Source: Sphingobacteriales bacterium
Lineage (GTDB): Bacteria; Bacteroidota; Bacteroidia; Sphingobacteriales; Sphingobacteriaceae
Direction of reading: 5' to 3'
Length of the DNA stretch: 64,000 nt
Assembly: GCA_028288165.1 (NCBI GenBank)
Contig: JAQBOG010000033.1
Location: 62,001 to 126,000 of the forward strand
The notes under the pieces were generated by a model, which was not told the DNA's origin, made no database searches, and saw nothing but the letters and a program-made list of their open reading frames with translations. Every line of letters starts with the position of its first letter. The first letter of the stretch is position 1. Made by a program: the position numbers and the translations under genes. This document shows positions 60,954 to 64,000 of the stretch, piece by piece.

Positions 60954-62903
60954 TTATGCGTTATCAAATGTTGGTATTGACGAGTTATCAAGCTCTTCAT
61001 AAATGGAATTATTACTTTTAAATTCCGGCACTATTTGTTTCATTTTTACGACTACTTGCCGATCTTTATATGCACAACTTAATTGTATCAATTCATTTAT
61101 ACTGTTTTGAATAGATTCAAAATCGTACTCTCTAACTTTTGCTACCATGATTTTATCATGATGGGTGGGAACAGTATTTTCTAAATCGTTCAATAATTCT
61201 TCATATAATTTTTCACCCGGCCTTAATCCGCTAAATTCTATTGCGATGTCCTGATTAGGAACTAATCCTGAAAGGCGGATCATTTTTTTAGCCAGTTCAA
61301 CAATCTTAACAGATTGCCCCATATCGAATATGAAAATCTCGCCGCCTTTACCCATTGACCCTGCTTCCAAAACCAATCTACATGCTTCGGGAATGGTCAT
61401 AAAATAGCGGGTGATTTCAGGATGTGTAACAGTGATTGGTCCGCCCTTTTGAATTTGAGCTTTAAACCGTGGAATTACTGACCCGTTAGACCCTAAAACG
61501 TTACCGAATCTTGTAGTTATAAATTTGGTTTTGATTTTAATTCGATCGTTCAGATTAGCGGAAGTAGTAATGTTAGCCTCTTGATCTTTAAATGAATTAA
61601 ACAATGACTGAACATATATTTCGGCAATCCTTTTGGAGGCACCCATCACATTGGTCGGATTAACTGCCTTATCGGTTGATATCATTACAAATTTTTGGAC
61701 ATTGTACTTAACGGACAGATCTGCAATTATCTTTGTTCCCATCACGTTAGTCCGAACTGCTTCACCGGGATTGTGTTCCATTAAAGGAACATGTTTATAA
61801 GCCGCGGCATGATAAACATAGTGTGGCTTAAATGTCTGAAATAGTACTTCCATTCGAACTTTATCCCTTACATCTCCGATAAATGAATGAAAATTGTTAT
61901 CCAGTTTTTTATCTTGCAGCTCGAGTTGAAGTTCATGCAGGGGGCTTTCAGATTGATCATTCAATATGATCATTTGAGGATAAAACTTTGCCACCTGTCG
62001 AACAATTTCACTACCTATTGAACCAGCAGCACCGGTTATCAGAACTCTTTTACCTTTTAATTGTTGCGAAATGTCATCATTATGAATGATAATTGGCTCC
62101 CTTTCTAATAAGTCTTCAATTTTGATATTCTGAATTTGTGTAGAGGATATTTGCCCGTTAATCCAGCTTTGAACTGGTGGAATTGTAAGTACTTTTATAT
62201 CGTGCTCCAGACAAAAATCCACGATCTTATTTTTCCTTTCAGGGAGAAGGTTTTCGGTGGCGATAAGCAGATCGTCAATTTTTTGTTCAGTAACCAGTAA
62301 GTGAATATCGCTTACACTAAAGATCTTAATGCTGTCAATAGCTTTACCGGCTTTTCTTTCATCATCATCTATAAAAGCTACTAAATTCATATTTACCTTT
62401 GGATCATGATCCAATGTTCTCTTAGCTGCTATCCCTACGTCACCTGCACCATAAATTATAACTTGTCTTTTATCAATCTTCAAATTTTTGATATACAAAA
62501 AGAAGTATTTTACAACTACGCGATAAGTAATTAGCAATAAAAAACTACTTAAGCCATTAATAATAAGAACAACATTTGAGATTAATGACTCCTTCTCAAA
62601 GGAAATTAAAATCAAATTAGTTACGAAAAAAAGGCCGTTTGTAATGATGATTGAATAAAGTATCCTGAACGAATCCTGAGCACTGGTGTATCTTATTATA
62701 CCTGCATAGGTTTTAATATTAAAAAACACTACAGAGTTAATAATTGCAAATAACAACAGGTTTCGGCTTAGCTCTGTAAGATTTATAAAGCCGATATTAA
62801 AATTAAAGCGGATAAAGTATGCAAACGATAATGATAAGACACAGCAAGCTAGATCAAGAGAGAAGATAATCCAGCGAGGAACGATATTTATACGTGAGAA
62901 CAA
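60954..62903 (-). CDS. Nucleoside-diphosphate sugar 4,6-dehydratase/epimerase (CapD / WbpM-like), membrane-anchored
   Basis: N-terminal TMs; IYGAGDVGIAAKRTL; KRVLITGAAGSIGSEIVRQV; MISTDKAVNPTNVMGASKRIAEIYVQ. Confidence 0.93.
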   Translation of the reverse strand: MFSRINIVPRWIIFSLDLACCVLSLSFAYFIRFNFNIGFINLTELSRNLLLFAIINSVVFFNIKTYAGIIRYTSAQDSFRILYSIIITNGLFFVTNLILISFEKESLISNVVLIINGLSSFLLLITYRVVVKYFFLYIKNLKIDKRQVIIYGAGDVGIAAKRTLDHDPKVNMNLVAFIDDDERKAGKAIDSIKIFSVSDIHLLVTEQKIDDLLIATENLLPERKNKIVDFCLEHDIKVLTIPPVQSWINGQISSTQIQNIKIEDLLEREPIIIHNDDISQQLKGKRVLITGAAGSIGSEIVRQVAKFYPQMIILNDQSESPLHELQLELQDKKLDNNFHSFIGDVRDKVRMEVLFQTFKPHYVYHAAAYKHVPLMEHNPGEAVRTNVMGTKIIADLSVKYNVQKFVMISTDKAVNPTNVMGASKRIAEIYVQSLFNSFKDQEANITTSANLNDRIKIKTKFITTRFGNVLGSNGSVIPRFKAQIQKGGPITVTHPEITRYFMTIPEACRLVLEAGSMGKGGEIFIFDMGQSVKIVELAKKMIRLSGLVPNQDIAIEFSGLRPGEKLYEELLNDLENTVPTHHDKIMVAKVREYDFESIQNSINELIQLSCAYKDRQVVVKMKQIVPEFKSNNSIYEELDNSSIPTFDNA

Positions 62904-62921
62904 AATCTTTATAGTTTAGTA

Positions 62922-63659
62922 TTAAACAATTTTAAATACCATATCAATTTTACATTTTCTAAAAAAGAGCTGGGGTAAATACTTTACTAGATTAATCCGG
63001 AATAATATCTTAGTTAATAACCTATAATCATTACGGATATTTAATGAACTAGAGGTATTATTAGTATGCTTTCTATAATAAGTAAGCTTATCTTTAATAA
63101 AGACAGAACTATAAAATAGATCGCAAACAAAGCCAAGCCACATATCATGCATAGGGATATCTTTGGGAAAAGGTAAAGCCTTAATTAAAATTTCTTTTCT
63201 GAACGCCATACAACAGCCGACATAAGTATTTCGATATAAATTTTTAATCAGGCCCTTTCCAGAGTTTATGCTGGCAAAAAAAGACTCGAAAAGAATTTGA
63301 TTATCGTCGTTTATGATTTCGCAGTCGCTAACAACCATTGTATAATCTTGCAAGGCGGCCATCATACATTTAACTTTATCGAAATGCCAGACATCATCTT
63401 GATCAGATAGAAAGATGAAGTCCCCTTTTGCCTTCTTAATTGCAAATTCAAAATTAAAAATAGGGCTTTGAAATTTTTGACTTTCAAAGATCCGAATTCT
63501 TTTATCATTTATGTTTTTTAGAATTTGAAGGGTACTATCTGTTGATGAGTCATCAGAAACTATTACTTCGTCATTTGCCCCCAATTGAGGTAGAATCGAC
63601 TCAATCTGTTGCCTTAAAAATTTTTCACCATTGAAAGTCGCAATGCAAACTGAAATCAT
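62922..63659 (-). CDS. Glycosyltransferase family 2
   Basis: ISVCIATFNGEKFLRQQIESILPQLGANDEVIVSDDSSTDSTL; FLSDQDDVW. Confidence 0.92.
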   Translation of the reverse strand: MISVCIATFNGEKFLRQQIESILPQLGANDEVIVSDDSSTDSTLQILKNINDKRIRIFESQKFQSPIFNFEFAIKKAKGDFIFLSDQDDVWHFDKVKCMMAALQDYTMVVSDCEIINDDNQILFESFFASINSGKGLIKNLYRNTYVGCCMAFRKEILIKALPFPKDIPMHDMWLGFVCDLFYSSVFIKDKLTYYRKHTNNTSSSLNIRNDYRLLTKILFRINLVKYLPQLFFRKCKIDMVFKIV

Positions 63660-64000
63660 TAGATGCGAAGATAATTCTTTATAAAGGTTTTATAAAATAT
63701 AATGTTTTTAGTCCGTAAGAAAAGGGTACTAGCTCTTAAAAAAACAACTATTAAGTATTGTAGTTCATCAATTACATTTTTTTTATGACTATTTGCTGCC
63801 CCGTAACAAAATTTTTCGAAACGATTATTGAGAAGAAAGACATCTTTTTGTTCATTAGAAAAGTTATGAGTACAAATTAAGTCAACTACAAAAAACGTAG
63901 AGCACGACTTCTTAAATCTTTCTATAAAATTAAAGTCGCTGAAATCCAAATTAATCAATTCGTTATGGCCGCCACAATCAGAATACGCTGTTAAATTAAT
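63659..64000 (-). CDS. C-terminal part of a gene continuing past the right edge; function unknown
   Basis: The track starts this ORF at a TTG (63958), but the frame stays open to 64000 (INLTAYSDCGGHNELINLDFSDFNFIERF...), so the true start is probably outside the window. Confidence 0.6.
   Translation of the reverse strand: MNLTAYSDCGGHNELINLDFSDFNFIERFKKSCSTFFVVDLICTHNFSNEQKDVFLLNNRFEKFCYGAANSHKKNVIDELQYLIVVFLRASTLFLRTKNIIFYKTFIKNYLRI

Noticed and set aside
25680-64000. Insertion sequence or integrative element carrying the locus
   Set aside because: No transposase, integrase, tRNA or flanking long direct repeats were recognised in the window.

Overview
The window looks like a Bacteroidota chromosome, probably Sphingobacteriaceae-like: it has a SprA/T9SS gene, TANNTTTG promoter boxes, a DUF4292/TPR/dut block and a GYGYGY-tailed Wzc. 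Bases 1-25.5 kb are mostly housekeeping: sprA (partial, absent from the supplied ORF track), ruvA, maeB, a LysM lytic transglycosylase, gatA, two tatA-like genes, an EnvC/M23 peptidase, DUF4292, TPR, dut, a flippase, acylphosphatase, a nitronate monooxygenase-like gene, an amidohydrolase, rlmN, comF, a beta-helix lipoprotein, glyA, scpA and dxs. From 25.7 kb to the right edge is a large surface-polysaccharide locus in two convergent halves. The + strand half carries wza/wzc, a CDP-3,6-dideoxyhexose module with an embedded ThDP enzyme, flippase, polymerase, many glycosyltransferases, gmd and a WecG-type GT. The - strand half carries RfbD-like, a WcaJ-like initiating transferase, two Wzi paralogues flanking a methyltransferase, further surface proteins, a CapD/WbpM-like enzyme and GTs. 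The points most worth a second look are: (1) the ddhD-A-B / SDR / ThDP-enzyme / rfbH module, whose gene content matches CDP-yersiniose-type branched dideoxysugar synthesis; (2) three decayed gene remnants in apparently empty gaps of the locus (an rfbH C-terminus, a hexapeptide acyltransferase and a family-2 GT), which look like scars of cassette turnover; (3) a two-copy palindromic intergenic element with a compensatory base-pair change; (4) period-7 intergenic repeats. No tRNA, rRNA, CRISPR array or transposase was recognised. All assignments come from reading the sequence; no database search was run.
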